DNA of 64,000 nt. Origin: Streptomyces hyaluromycini. GTDB lineage: Bacteria; Actinomycetota; Actinomycetes; Streptomycetales; Streptomycetaceae. Positions 1 through 8,607 of the stretch are shown one piece after another. Below the pieces are notes generated by a model, which was not told the origin of the DNA, did no database searches, and was given only the letters and a program-made list of their open reading frames with translations. The stretch spans positions 62,001 through 126,000 of the forward strand of contig NZ_BCFL01000018.1 in NCBI RefSeq assembly GCF_002217755.1, read 5' to 3'. Numbering within the stretch: the first letter of the stretch is position 1; the number at the start of each line of letters is the position of its first letter. A program made the position numbers and the translations under genes.

Positions 1-746
1 CTCTCGGCGTGGAAACGGCGGGTGAGGGTGCGCACGGAGACCCCGGCGTGCCGGGCCAGGTCGGTGAGGGTGAGCGGCTTGTCGAGGTTGCGCATGGCCC
101 AGCCGCGGGTGTCGGCGCAGGCGCTCCCGCGCTCGGGCGGCAGCGGGGTGTGGGTGAACTGGGTCTGCCCGCCCGGCCGTACGGGCGCGACCAGGGCGAG
201 GCGGGCGACCTCGTTGGCGACGGCGGCGCCGTAGTCGGTGCGGACGAGGTGCAGGCACAGGTCGATGCCGGCGGCGTAGCCGGAGGAGGTGAGGAAGGGG
301 CCGTCCTGGGCGTAGAGGACGTCGCCCTGGACGTCGACATCGGGGTGCCGGCGGCGCAGTTCGTCGGCGTGCGTCCAGTAGGTGGTCGCCCTCCGCCCCT
401 TGAGCAGTCCGGCCTCCGCGAGGGAGAAGGCGCCGGTGCAGATGGAGGCGATGCGCACCCCCGCGTCGGCGGCCTCGCGCAGCGCCACCAGCACCCGGGG
501 GTCCGGCGAGTAGAGCTTGCCGGTGCCGGCCACGATCACGGTGTCCGCCTCCCGCAGCACCTCCAGCCCGTGCGGGACGTGCAGGTCCAGGCCGCCCGTC
601 GTGGGCACCGGGCCGGGGTCGGGCGCGCAGATCACCACCTCGTACCCGGGCCGCCCGTCGACCTCGACCTTGTCGAACAGCAGCTCCGGAATGGCGAGGT
701 TGAACATCGACACGGGCGGGGACGCGACGACCGCGACTCGCAGCAT
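1..746 (-). CDS. GlxA-family transcriptional regulator (DJ-1/PfpI + AraC HTH), 3' part cut by window edge
   Basis: Reading leftward from 746, the first 190 or so residues form a DJ-1/PfpI-type amidase-like domain, with the nucleophile-elbow region reading ICTGAFSLAEAGLL and a following AGLLKGRRATTYWTH motif typical of GlxA regulators. The start of an AraC helix-turn-helix (VSVRTLTRRFHAE) is reached just before the window ends, so about 70 C-terminal residues lie outside. The ATG at 746 was chosen because GGAGG lies 8 bases upstream; the ATG at 767 has no such site. The gene is divergent from the MFS exporter at 817 with only 70 bases between the start codons, so it probably controls that exporter. 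The ligand cannot be predicted: in this family the DJ-1 domain is usually regulatory, not catalytic. Confidence 0.9.
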   Translation of the reverse strand, partial: MLRVAVVASPPVSMFNLAIPELLFDKVEVDGRPGYEVVICAPDPGPVPTTGGLDLHVPHGLEVLREADTVIVAGTGKLYSPDPRVLVALREAADAGVRIASICTGAFSLAEAGLLKGRRATTYWTHADELRRRHPDVDVQGDVLYAQDGPFLTSSGYAAGIDLCLHLVRTDYGAAVANEVARLALVAPVRPGGQTQFTHTPLPPERGSACADTRGWAMRNLDKPLTLTDLARHAGVSVRTLTRRFHAE

Positions 747-816
747 GGCCAGAACCTCCGGATGCATGGCGTTCGGGCCACTACTCTACGCCGCGCCCGG
801 TCAGCAGCATGGAGCC

Positions 817-2208
817 ATGCCAACCGACCAGACCCGACGGCCCGCCCGACTCGACGCCGGAAAAGGCGAGTTGAGGAAGGGGCCGAGCCACACCCCCGCC
901 CTCACCCTGACCGCCGCCCTGCTGGGCTTCGCGCTCATCACCCTCGACGCGTCCGTGGTGAACGTGGCCCTGCCCGCGATCGGCTCGGCGCTCGGCGGCG
1001 GCCTGTCCGGACTCCAGTGGACGGTGGACGCCTACACGCTGGCCTTCGCCGCCCTGATGCTCTCCACCGGCGCCTTCGCGGACCGGGCCGGCGCGAGCCG
1101 GGCGTACGGCATCGGTATCGCCGTCTTCACCCTCGCCTCGGCGGCCTGCGGCCTGGCCCCGACCCTCCCGGTGCTGATCGGCGCGCGCGTGGTGCAGGGC
1201 GCCGCGGCGGCCGTCGTCCTCCCGGCGTCGCTCTCCCTGGTACGGCATGCGTACGCGGATCCCGCACAGCGCGCGAAGGCGGTGGCGCTGTGGGGAGCCG
1301 GTGGCTCGGTCGCGCTGGCGCTGGGCCCGGTGGCGGGCGGGGCGCTGACCGCGGCCTGGGACTGGCGCGGGATCTTCTTCATCAACCTGCCGCTCGGGGC
1401 GGTCGCCCTGCTCCTGCTGGTGCGCGCCCCGCGCTCGGAGCGCCGCCCGGCCCCGCTGGACCTGCCCGGCCAGCTCATCGCCGTCGTCACCCTCACCGCC
1501 CTCACCTTCGCGGTCATCGAGGGCGGTACGACAGGACTCGCGGCCTTCGCCGTGGCGCTGGCCGGCGCCGTCCTGTTCGCCCGCGTCGAGCGACGGCAGG
1601 CGCACCCGGTGGTCCCCCTGGAGCTGTTCCGGGACCGGGCGGTACGGGTGTCCGTGGCGGCCGGGGCGGCGTGCAGCGTGGCCTTCTACGGCGTGGTGTT
1701 CGTCTTCTCGCTCTTCTTCCAGCAGGTCCAGGGCCGTTCGGCGCTGTACACCGGGCTGCTGTTCCTGCCGATGTCCGGGCTGATCGGGGTGACCAACGTG
1801 GTGTCCGGAAAGCTGACCGCCCGCCACGGCCCGCGGCTGCCGATGCTGATCGGCCAGGCGCTGGCCGCGGCCGGCCTGCTGGGCCTGCTGTCCGTCGGCT
1901 CCGGCACGCCCGCCGTCGTGGTGGCCGTCCTGCTGGTCCCGATGGCGCTCGGCTGCGCGCTGACCGTGCCGCCGCTGACCGTCGTGATGATGGAGTCCGT
2001 ACCGGCCGAGCGGGCCGGCCTGGCGGCCGGGGTGCTCAACGCGGCCCGGCAGGTGGCCGGCGGACTCGGGATCGCGGTGTTCGGCGCCCTGGTCGGCGGC
2101 GGCTTCGCCGCCGGGATGCGGGCGAGTCTGACGCTGGCCGCGGCCCTGTTCGCCGCGACCTTCGTCCTCAGCTTCCGTCGCGCAGGTCGGCCGGCCAGTC
2201 GGGCCTGA
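817..2208 (+). CDS. MFS transporter, DHA2 (14-TMS drug:H+ antiporter) family
   Basis: The 463-residue protein has the DHA2 signature LDASVVNVALP in its first membrane helix, the family length expected for 14 helices, and motif-C-like glycine-rich segments (ALGPVAGGALT) at about residue 170. It probably exports a drug or toxic metabolite in exchange for protons. The first 30 residues are polar. The ATG at 817 has only a close GGAG (811-814), so the start is not certain; a TTG at 868 would still keep all helices. The 3' end overlaps the convergent DUF1349 gene by 41 bases. The divergent GlxA regulator is the likely controller. Confidence 0.9.
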   Translation: MPTDQTRRPARLDAGKGELRKGPSHTPALTLTAALLGFALITLDASVVNVALPAIGSALGGGLSGLQWTVDAYTLAFAALMLSTGAFADRAGASRAYGIGIAVFTLASAACGLAPTLPVLIGARVVQGAAAAVVLPASLSLVRHAYADPAQRAKAVALWGAGGSVALALGPVAGGALTAAWDWRGIFFINLPLGAVALLLLVRAPRSERRPAPLDLPGQLIAVVTLTALTFAVIEGGTTGLAAFAVALAGAVLFARVERRQAHPVVPLELFRDRAVRVSVAAGAACSVAFYGVVFVFSLFFQQVQGRSALYTGLLFLPMSGLIGVTNVVSGKLTARHGPRLPMLIGQALAAAGLLGLLSVGSGTPAVVVAVLLVPMALGCALTVPPLTVVMMESVPAERAGLAAGVLNAARQVAGGLGIAVFGALVGGGFAAGMRASLTLAAALFAATFVLSFRRAGRPASRA

Positions 2209-2776
2209 ACTCGATGTGGTCGTACGTCACCACGCACCCCTCCCCCATCGGCGACTGGGTCATGAAGCCGACCAGGGCGCCCTCCGTCTCCTTCTCGCCG
2301 CCCAGGGTGAACAGCCGCACGAAGACCCACTTCTTGCCGTCCCGGGAGGCGTGGAAGGCGAGCGCCCGCCCGGTCCGGCTGATCCGCAGCCAGACCGAAC
2401 TTCCCTCCACCGTGAAGGCGTTGGAGTCGTCGGAGTGCCCCCGGGTGACCACGGTGCAGACGGTGGGCACGTCCGGGGAGTTCTCCAGGCAGAGCTTGGC
2501 CCAGGCCCGGTCGCCGACGTGGACGTACAGCACACCGGCGTCGAAGGCGGCACCGAACCCGACGGTGACCCGGGCGATCAGCTGGAAGTCCCCTTCGGGC
2601 GCCCCGAGCAGCCGGGGCGCGTCCGAGGCGGGATCCAGCGCCTCCCCGGTGGGCGACACGAACCGGTCCTGCCGGGCCCCGGCCCACCCGGTGAGCACCC
2701 CGTCCTCATAGAACCAGTGCCCGTCGGGCCCATAGGTACGGAGGGAGAAAGGAAGTTCGGGAAGTTCGACGTCCAT
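2168..2776 (-). CDS. DUF1349 (concanavalin-like) protein
   Basis: This is a 202-residue protein of the DUF1349 family, which has a concanavalin A-like beta-sandwich and is related to the yeast 'regulation of enolase 1' protein. Conserved stretches include the WFYEDG and VLYVHVGDRAWAKLCLE segments and, near the C terminus, GFMTQSPMGEGCVVTYDHIEF. No signal peptide is present, so it is cytoplasmic. Its biochemical role is unknown; the fold suggests carbohydrate or small-ligand binding. The last 41 bases overlap the 3' end of the MFS gene on the other strand. It is unrelated in direction and spacing to the MFS gene, so a functional link is not implied. Confidence 0.85.
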   Translation of the reverse strand: MDVELPELPFSLRTYGPDGHWFYEDGVLTGWAGARQDRFVSPTGEALDPASDAPRLLGAPEGDFQLIARVTVGFGAAFDAGVLYVHVGDRAWAKLCLENSPDVPTVCTVVTRGHSDDSNAFTVEGSSVWLRISRTGRALAFHASRDGKKWVFVRLFTLGGEKETEGALVGFMTQSPMGEGCVVTYDHIEFRPDWPADLRDGS

Positions 2777-2833
2777 GGTCAGATTCTGTCAGCAGAACCA
2801 TCCGACATGCGCACGGCCAACCAACCCAATGCT

Positions 2834-2940
2834 GCGCGGGGCCGAGCATGAAAGCCAGGGCAAGCCCAGCCGCCCCAAAGGGGCGCGGGGCCGAGCATGA
2901 AAGCCAGGACAGGCCCAGCCAACCTGAAGGGGCGCGGGGA
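2834..2940. repeat. 49-bp tandem repeat, two copies plus partial third
   Basis: The unit begins GCGCGGGGCCGAGCATGAAA at 2834 and again at 2883, exactly 49 bases apart; a third GCGCGGGG starts at 2932, again 49 bases on, and runs into the dispersed repeat described next. The first 28 bases of the two full units are identical. It lies between the start of the DUF1349 gene and the 3' end of the aldehyde dehydrogenase gene. Confidence 0.85.
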
Positions 2941-2980
2941 ACTGCGCGACCAGCCACGAACAACCCGCAGCCGCCGAACC
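2929..2980 (+). repeat. Dispersed Streptomyces 3'-end repeat, copy 1
   Basis: The core GGGGCGCGGGGAACTGCGCG, followed by ACCAGCCACGA and then a CGCAG box, recurs at 7025-7078, 10250-10320, 18113-18155, 41321-41411 and 41470-41553. This copy sits just downstream of the aldehyde dehydrogenase gene. Several copies carry a stem formed by GCGCCCC and GGGGCGC, which suggests a role in ending transcripts. Confidence 0.8.
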
Positions 2981-2999
2981 ACCCCACGCCCCCACGGCG

Positions 3000-4529
3000 C
3001 TACCGCTCCAGAACCCCGTTGAACCGCCGAGGAAGCCCCAGCGGATTGCCGTCCTTCAGCTCGGCCGGCAGCAAAGCCTCCGGCGCCCCCTGATAGGCCA
3101 CCGGCCGCAGCCACCGCTCAATGGCCGTACCGCCCACGGAAGTCGACGTCGACGTGGTGGCCGGGTACGGCCCGCCGTGATGCTGGGCCGGGGCCACGGC
3201 GACCCCCGTCGGCCAGCCGTTCACCAGCACGCGCCCGGCCAGCGGCGTCAGCTCCGCGAGGATCTCCGCCCCCAGCCCCTCCCCCGCGGCCTCCTCGGCA
3301 GAGACATGCACCGTCGCCGTGAGGTTCCCCGGCAGCCGCGACAGCACCGCCGTCGCCTCGCCCCGGTCCTCGTAGCGGACCACCACGGTCACCGGCCCGA
3401 AGCACTCCTCGATGAGCAGGTCATGGACCCCCTCCTCGCCCAGCCTCGCCGCCGGCACCGTCAGGAACCCGGCGCTCACGGTGTGCTCGCCGCCCGCCCC
3501 GGGCGTCACCGGGGTCTCCACGTCGGGGAGTCCGGCACGCTCGGCGACCCCGGCGACGAAGTTGTCCCGCATCCGGTGGTCGAGCAGCACGCCCGCGTCG
3601 GTGTTGCTGACCGCGTCCGTGAGGGACTTGACCAGGCCGTCACCGGCGGCGCCGGCCGGCACCAGCACCAGGCCCGGCTTCACGCAGAACTGCCCGACGC
3701 CCAGCGTCATCGACCCGGCGAGCCCGGTACCGATCTCCTCGGCCCGCTCGGTGGCCGCGGCCTCCGTGACGAGGACCGGGTTCAGGGAGCCCAGCTCGCC
3801 GTGGAAGGGGATCGGCACCGGACGCGCGGCGGCCGCGTCGAAGAGCGCACGCCCGCCCCGGACGGAACCGGTGAAGCCCGCGGCGGCGACCAGCGGGTGC
3901 CCGATCAGCTCGATGCCGGCCTGGAAGCCGTGCACGAGACCGACGACGGCCTCCGGGATGCCGTGCTCGGCCGCGGCCAGGCGCAGCACCTTGGCGACCA
4001 GCTCGGACAGGGCCGGGTGGTCGGGGTGGGCCTTGACGACGACCGGGTTGCCGGCGGCCAGCGCGCTCGCGGTGTCGCCGCCGGCGACGGAGAAGGCGAA
4101 GGGGAAGTTGGAGGCCGAGTAGACGGCGACGACACCCAGCGGGACCTTGTAGCGGCGCAGGTCCGGGATGGGCGGGGTGGCGGTGGCGTCGGGGTGGTTG
4201 ATGATGACGTCGAGGAAGGCGCCCTCGTCCACGATGTCGGCGAAGGCCCGCAGCTGGTAGACGGTACGGGCAAGTTCCCCGGTCAGCCGGACGGGGCCGA
4301 GCGCGGTCTCCGCGTCGGCGGCCTCGACCAGCCGGTCCTTCGCCGCGTCGAGTCCGGCGGCGGCCGAGCGCAGGAAGGCGGCGCGGACCGTACGGTCGGC
4401 GAGGAAGCCACGGGCGGCGTGCGCGGCCGTGACGACGGCGTCGACCTCCTCGGCTGTGGCCTCCACCGCAACCTGTTCACGCTGCTTCCCGGTGCGCGGG
4501 TCGACACTCCAGACTGGTGCTGCTGCCAC
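3000..4529 (-). CDS. Alpha-ketoglutaric semialdehyde dehydrogenase (ALDH superfamily)
   Basis: This NAD(P)-dependent aldehyde dehydrogenase of 509 residues belongs to the 2,5-dioxovalerate dehydrogenase branch, which oxidises alpha-ketoglutaric semialdehyde to alpha-ketoglutarate at the end of non-phosphorylative pentose and uronate/aldarate pathways. Counting from the GTG at 4529, the catalytic cysteine is C282 (GQFCVKPG), the general-base glutamate E245 (HGELGSLNP) and the oxyanion asparagine N141 (SASNFPF). The GTG is preferred because GGAGGG lies 7 bases upstream; ATGs at 4544 and 4589 are in frame but lack such sites, and 4589 would sit almost inside the operator at 4597. The gene is divergent from an IclR regulator. 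KdgD and KDx-dehydratase genes elsewhere in the window make its substrate. Confidence 0.88.
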   Translation of the reverse strand: MAAAPVWSVDPRTGKQREQVAVEATAEEVDAVVTAAHAARGFLADRTVRAAFLRSAAAGLDAAKDRLVEAADAETALGPVRLTGELARTVYQLRAFADIVDEGAFLDVIINHPDATATPPIPDLRRYKVPLGVVAVYSASNFPFAFSVAGGDTASALAAGNPVVVKAHPDHPALSELVAKVLRLAAAEHGIPEAVVGLVHGFQAGIELIGHPLVAAAGFTGSVRGGRALFDAAAARPVPIPFHGELGSLNPVLVTEAAATERAEEIGTGLAGSMTLGVGQFCVKPGLVLVPAGAAGDGLVKSLTDAVSNTDAGVLLDHRMRDNFVAGVAERAGLPDVETPVTPGAGGEHTVSAGFLTVPAARLGEEGVHDLLIEECFGPVTVVVRYEDRGEATAVLSRLPGNLTATVHVSAEEAAGEGLGAEILAELTPLAGRVLVNGWPTGVAVAPAQHHGGPYPATTSTSTSVGGTAIERWLRPVAYQGAPEALLPAELKDGNPLGLPRRFNGVLER

Positions 4530-4596
4530 CGCGGGTCCCTCCATGGTTGCGTTCTGCCGCAATATCCGGGTCATATCCGGGTCATTCACCAGGGAT

Positions 4597-4612
4597 GTTC
4601 GATATACTGAAC
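4597..4612. promoter_or_regulatory. Candidate IclR operator
   Basis: The sequence GTTCGATATACTGAAC is an interrupted palindrome (GTTC, two mismatched bases, TATA, two mismatched bases, GAAC). It lies between the divergent aldehyde dehydrogenase and iclR genes, 68 bases from the chosen start of the first and 74 from the second, where an IclR protein would act on both promoters. Confidence 0.55.
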
Positions 4613-4685
4613 GCTGTCTCTGATGATGAATATGCTGTTGGAGACTATAACCACGGTTTCTCGTCCAACGAAGGGGTCAAGGGCG

Positions 4686-5459
4686 ATGTCGGCAGGCGAG
4701 ACAGGCGGCGGGGCACAGGTCAAGTCCGCGGTACGGACCGTGGAGTTGCTGGAGTACTTCGCCGGCCGGCCCGGTATGCACTCCCTCGCGGCCGTCCAGG
4801 AGGCCGTCGGATATCCCAAGTCCAGTCTCTACATGCTGCTGCGCACCCTGGTAGAGCTGGGCTGGGTGGAGACGGACGCGACCGGCACCCGGTACGGCAT
4901 CGGGGTGCGGGCCCTGCTGGTCGGCACGTCGTACATCGACGGCGACGAGGTGGTCGCCGCGGCCCGCCCGACCCTGGACCGGCTCTCCGACGACACCACG
5001 GAGACCATCCACCTCGCGCGTCTCGACGGCACGAACGTGGTCTACCTGGCCACCCGGCAGTCCCAGCACTACCTGCGCCCCTTCACCCGGGTCGGCCGCC
5101 GCCTGCCCGCGCACTCCACCTCGCTCGGCAAGGCGCTGCTCGCCACCCACACCGACGAGCAGGTCCGCAAACTGCTGCCGGAGACGCTCCCCCCTCTCAC
5201 CGAGCACACCATCACGGACCGCGAGAAGCTCATCGAGGAGCTCCACCAGATCCGTGAGCAGGGCTTCGCGATCGACCGCGAGGAGAACACGCTCGGGCTG
5301 CGCTGCTTCGGCGTGGCGATCCCCTACCGCACCCCGGCCCGCGACGCGATCAGCTGCTCGGTCCCGGTGGCCCGCCTCACTCCGGCCCACGAACAGATGA
5401 TCAAGGACGCCCTGTTCGACGCGCGGGACCGCCTGACGCTGGCGACGCGCCGGCTCTGA
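4686..5459 (+). CDS. IclR-family transcriptional regulator
   Basis: The 257-residue protein has an N-terminal winged helix (residues about 10-75, with VQEAVGYPKSSLYMLLRTLVELGW) and a C-terminal IclR effector domain (VVAAARPTLDRLSDDTTETIHLARL through ENTLGLRCFGVAIPY). The ATG at 4686 follows AAGGGG; an earlier ATG at 4623 would begin inside the promoter region. IclR proteins of sugar-acid pathways bind small carboxylates or keto-acids. Being divergent from the alpha-ketoglutaric semialdehyde dehydrogenase, with a palindrome between them, it probably controls that gene and may control other parts of the pectin region. Confidence 0.92.
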   Translation: MSAGETGGGAQVKSAVRTVELLEYFAGRPGMHSLAAVQEAVGYPKSSLYMLLRTLVELGWVETDATGTRYGIGVRALLVGTSYIDGDEVVAAARPTLDRLSDDTTETIHLARLDGTNVVYLATRQSQHYLRPFTRVGRRLPAHSTSLGKALLATHTDEQVRKLLPETLPPLTEHTITDREKLIEELHQIREQGFAIDREENTLGLRCFGVAIPYRTPARDAISCSVPVARLTPAHEQMIKDALFDARDRLTLATRRL

Positions 5460-5543
5460 CCCGGCGGGGCTCGCGTGAGCAGCCCATGAGAAATCCGTCC
5501 GCAGGGAACGGAGACCCCGTCTTCGCTCGTCTGTCTGAGCGGG

Positions 5544-7004
5544 ATGAACAAGACGATCAGGCGGGCGTCCGTCTTCGCGCTGCTGCTCGTGCTCGCTCTG
5601 CTGGTCAGGGCGACATGGGTGCAGTTCTACGACGGCCAGGCCCTCGCGGACAACACGAACAACCGGCGCAACGTCATCGAGACGTACTCGCAGCCGCTCG
5701 GGAACATCATCGTGGCCGGTGAGTCGATCACCGGCTCGGCCAGGACGTCGGGCAGCAGCGACCTCAAGTACAAGCGCACGTACACGGACGGCAAGCTCTA
5801 CGCGGCGGTGACGGGCTATGCCTCGCAGAGCTATGCCCCGACCCAGCTGGAGGGCATCTACCAGGACCTGCTGAACGGCACCGACAACCGGCTCAAGACG
5901 GTCATGGACACGGTCACCGGCGAGCGTGCCGAGCCGGGCAACGTGATCACGACGATCGACCCGGGCGTCCAGAAGGCGGCGTACCGGGCGCTCGGCGGCA
6001 AGAAGGGCGCGGCGGTCGCGATCGACCCGGAGACCGGCAAGATCCTGGCGGTCGTGTCGACCCCGTCGTACGACCCCTCCTCGCTCACCGACGCCAACAC
6101 CGCCGGTGCGGCCTGGAAGAAGCTGACCGCCGACAGCGACAAGCCGCTCACCAACCGGGCGCTGCGCCAGCCGCTGCCGCCGGGCTCGACGTTCAAGCTG
6201 GTGGTCGCGGCGGCGGCGCTGGAGGACGGCCTCTACGCGAACGTCGACACGAAGACCGAGAGCCCGGACCCGTACACCCTGCCCGGCACGACGACCCCGC
6301 TGAAGAACGAGAACACCTCGGCGCCCTGCGAGAACGCCTCGATCCGCACGGCCCTGCGCTACTCCTGCAACAACGTCTTCGGGAAGATGGCCGTCGACCT
6401 GGGCCAGGACAAGGTCAGGGCGATGGCCGAGAAGTTCGGCTTCGACGACGACAAGCTGGACACGCCGGTGCGGGCCTACGCCAGCGTGTACCCGTCGAAC
6501 ATGGACAAGGCCCAGACCGGCCTCTCCGGCATCGGCCAGTTCGACGTCACGGCGACCCCGCTCCAGATGGCCATGGTGTCGGCCGCCATAGCCAACGGCG
6601 GCAAGCTGGTCTCCCCGCATATGGTCTCGCAGATCACGAACAGCGGTGGTGACGTGCTGAAGGACTACGACGACGAGGCGAGCAGCAAGCAGATCGTCAG
6701 TTCCTCGACCGCGGAGCAGTTGCAGTCCGCGATGCAGACGGTCGTCAAGGACGGCACGGGCACCAACGCGCTGATCGACGGCGTGACGGTGGGCGGCAAG
6801 ACGGGCACGGCCCAGCACGGCGAGAACAACAGCAAGACGCCGTACGCCTGGTTCACGTCGTACGGCAAGTCCGACAGCACGGGCAAGGAGGTCGCGGTGG
6901 CGGTCCTGGTCGAGCAGTCGGACGCGGCACGGTCGGAGGTCAGCGGCAACGGGCTGGCGGCACCGGTGGCGAAGGCGATGATGGAGGCGGCGTTGAAGAA
7001 CTAG
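5544..7004 (+). CDS. Class B penicillin-binding protein (transpeptidase)
   Basis: The 486-residue protein has a single N-terminal membrane anchor (residues 6-22), a dimerisation-type region, and a C-terminal transpeptidase domain carrying all three penicillin-binding motifs: S215TFK218, S274CN276 and K419TG421. It would cross-link peptidoglycan at the outer face of the membrane. The length and arrangement match the PbpA group of actinobacteria, but there is no neighbouring rodA/ftsW or serine/threonine kinase gene, so it is a stand-alone paralogue, not the pbpA of the division/pkn operon. It follows iclR by 84 bases in the same direction and ends 75 bases from the convergent purine permease, with a strong hairpin between. 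Confidence 0.93.
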   Translation: MNKTIRRASVFALLLVLALLVRATWVQFYDGQALADNTNNRRNVIETYSQPLGNIIVAGESITGSARTSGSSDLKYKRTYTDGKLYAAVTGYASQSYAPTQLEGIYQDLLNGTDNRLKTVMDTVTGERAEPGNVITTIDPGVQKAAYRALGGKKGAAVAIDPETGKILAVVSTPSYDPSSLTDANTAGAAWKKLTADSDKPLTNRALRQPLPPGSTFKLVVAAAALEDGLYANVDTKTESPDPYTLPGTTTPLKNENTSAPCENASIRTALRYSCNNVFGKMAVDLGQDKVRAMAEKFGFDDDKLDTPVRAYASVYPSNMDKAQTGLSGIGQFDVTATPLQMAMVSAAIANGGKLVSPHMVSQITNSGGDVLKDYDDEASSKQIVSSSTAEQLQSAMQTVVKDGTGTNALIDGVTVGGKTGTAQHGENNSKTPYAWFTSYGKSDSTGKEVAVAVLVEQSDAARSEVSGNGLAAPVAKAMMEAALKN

Positions 7005-7024
7005 GGGGTTCCCTGCGCGATCGG

Positions 7025-7078
7025 CTGCGGGTTTCGTCGTGGCTGGTCGCGCAGTTCCCCGCGCCCCTACGGGGCGCT
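7025..7078 (-). repeat. Dispersed 3'-end repeat, copy 2
   Basis: Read on the minus strand this copy has the order GGGGCGC...GCGCGGGGAACTGCGCG, then ACCAGCCACGACGAAACCCGCAG. It fills the gap between the convergent penicillin-binding protein and purine permease genes. Confidence 0.8.
7061..7077. terminator. Bidirectional hairpin terminator
   Basis: GCGCCCC (7061-7067), loop TAC, GGGGCGC (7071-7077) forms a perfect 7-bp GC stem between two convergent genes; it is the distal part of the dispersed repeat. Confidence 0.7.
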
Positions 7079-8530
7079 TCACTTCACGCCGAGCACCTGC
7101 TCCACCGGATCAATCGCGAAGTACACCAGGAACAGCGCCGAAACGGCCCACAGCAGCCAGTTGACCTCCTTCGCCTTCCCCAGCACCGCCTTGATCACGA
7201 CGTACGCCAGGAACCCCGCCCCGATGCCGTCCGTGATGGAGTAGGTGAACGGCATCGCGGCGATCGTCAGGAACGCCGGGATCGCGATCTCGTACTTGTC
7301 CCAGTCGATGTGCTTGACGTGGGTCATCATCAGGAAGCCCACGGCGATCAGCGCGGGCGCCGCCGCCTGGAGCGGGACGATGGTGAGCAGCGGAGTGAGG
7401 AAGAGGGCCAGGCCGAACAGGCCGCCGGTGACCAGGTTGGCGAAGCCGGTGCGCGCGCCCTCCCCCACCCCCGCCGCCGACTCGATGTACGCCGTGTTGG
7501 AGGAGGCCGAGCCGAGGCCGCCGGCCACCGCCGCCGCGCCGTCGATGAACAGCACCCGCCCGATGCCCGGCACCTGCCCCTGGTCGTCGAGCAGCCCGGC
7601 CTCCGCGCTGATGCCGACGATCGTGCCCATGGCGTCGAAGAAGTCGGACAGGATCAGGGTGAAGACCAGCAGTACGGCCGTCAGGACGCCGGCCTTGGCG
7701 AAACCGCCGAACAGGCTGAAGTGACCGACGAGCCCGAAGTCGGGCGTGCCCACGATCTTGTCGGGGATCTTCGGCGTGGTCAGGCCCCAGCTCTTGACGT
7801 CGGCGGCGGAGTTGATGACGACCGCCACGACGGTCATCGTGACGATGCTGATCAGGATCGCGCCCTTCACCTTGCGCGCGACCAGCGCGATGGTCAGGAG
7901 CACGCCAACACAGAAGACGAGCACGGGCCAGCCGGTGAGCCGTCCGACGGCACCCAGCTGCACCGGCACGGTGGTGTCCGCGGCGTCCGGGATCCGGCTG
8001 ACGAAGCCCGCGTCGACGAAGCCGATGAACGCGATGAACAGGCCGATGCCGACACCGATCGCCTGCTTCAGCTGCTGCGGGATGGCGTTCATGATCGCCT
8101 TGCGCAGGCCGGTCAGGACGAGCACACAGATCAGCAGGCCTTCGAGGACGACCAGGCCCATCGCGTCGGACCAGCTCATCAGCGGTGCCAGCTGGAAGGC
8201 CACGACGGCGTTGAGGCCGAGACCGGCGGCGATGGCGAGGGGCAGGTTGCCGCCGACGCCCATGACGACCGTCATGACGCAGGCCACCAGCGCGGTGGCG
8301 GTGACGAGTTGGCCGGTGTCGAGGGTGTGGCCGAACTTGTCCTTGGCGCTGCCGAGGATGATGGGGTTCAGGACAAGGATGTAGGCCATGGTGAAGAACG
8401 TGGCGAAGCCGCCGCGTATCTCGCGGCCGAAGGTGGATCCCCGTTCGGAGATCTTGAAGAACCGGTCGACGCCGTTCCCGGCAGGTGGCGCGGCCCCCTG
8501 CGGCCGGACCGCCTTCTGCGTCTCGGACAT
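7079..8530 (-). CDS. Guanine/hypoxanthine-type permease (NCS2, AzgA-like)
   Basis: This 483-residue membrane protein belongs to the AzgA branch of the NCS2 family and should import purine bases with protons. Family marks include the N-terminal ISERGSTFGREIRGGFATFFTMAYI, the helix NLPLAIAAGLGLNAVVAF, and SASSNTAYIESAAGVGEGARTG, which lines the substrate site in this family. About 12-14 hydrophobic helices follow. The ATG at 8530 has GAGGAG 9 bases upstream; the open frame continues further 5' but without a ribosome site. A perfect palindrome at 8593-8607 lies in its upstream region. There are no purine-catabolism genes beside it. Confidence 0.9.
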   Translation of the reverse strand: MSETQKAVRPQGAAPPAGNGVDRFFKISERGSTFGREIRGGFATFFTMAYILVLNPIILGSAKDKFGHTLDTGQLVTATALVACVMTVVMGVGGNLPLAIAAGLGLNAVVAFQLAPLMSWSDAMGLVVLEGLLICVLVLTGLRKAIMNAIPQQLKQAIGVGIGLFIAFIGFVDAGFVSRIPDAADTTVPVQLGAVGRLTGWPVLVFCVGVLLTIALVARKVKGAILISIVTMTVVAVVINSAADVKSWGLTTPKIPDKIVGTPDFGLVGHFSLFGGFAKAGVLTAVLLVFTLILSDFFDAMGTIVGISAEAGLLDDQGQVPGIGRVLFIDGAAAVAGGLGSASSNTAYIESAAGVGEGARTGFANLVTGGLFGLALFLTPLLTIVPLQAAAPALIAVGFLMMTHVKHIDWDKYEIAIPAFLTIAAMPFTYSITDGIGAGFLAYVVIKAVLGKAKEVNWLLWAVSALFLVYFAIDPVEQVLGVK

Positions 8531-8592
8531 GGTCGTACTCCTCGTCCCCTGAGCGTGCGTGTGCGGATGCTGGCTGGATTGTTCCCGCGCTG

Positions 8593-8607
8593 AACCTGTT
8601 TCAGGTT
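8593..8607. promoter_or_regulatory. Candidate operator upstream of the purine permease
   Basis: AACCTGTTTCAGGTT is a perfect palindrome (6-bp arms, TTT centre) 63 bases before the permease start codon. A second inverted repeat, GTGTGGT at 8634-8640 with ACCACAC at 8648-8654, lies further upstream. No regulator gene is adjacent, so the binding protein is unknown. Confidence 0.45.

Noticed and set aside
9..2711. Open frame of 900 codons on the plus strand across the GlxA and MFS genes
   Set aside because: It is an antisense/offset shadow caused by high GC; the sequence is low-complexity Gly/Arg/Ala/Pro and conflicts with two well-supported genes.
4677..7082. Open frame of 801 codons on the minus strand across iclR and the penicillin-binding protein gene
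   Set aside because: It is the antisense shadow of two clearly recognisable proteins and has no domain of its own.
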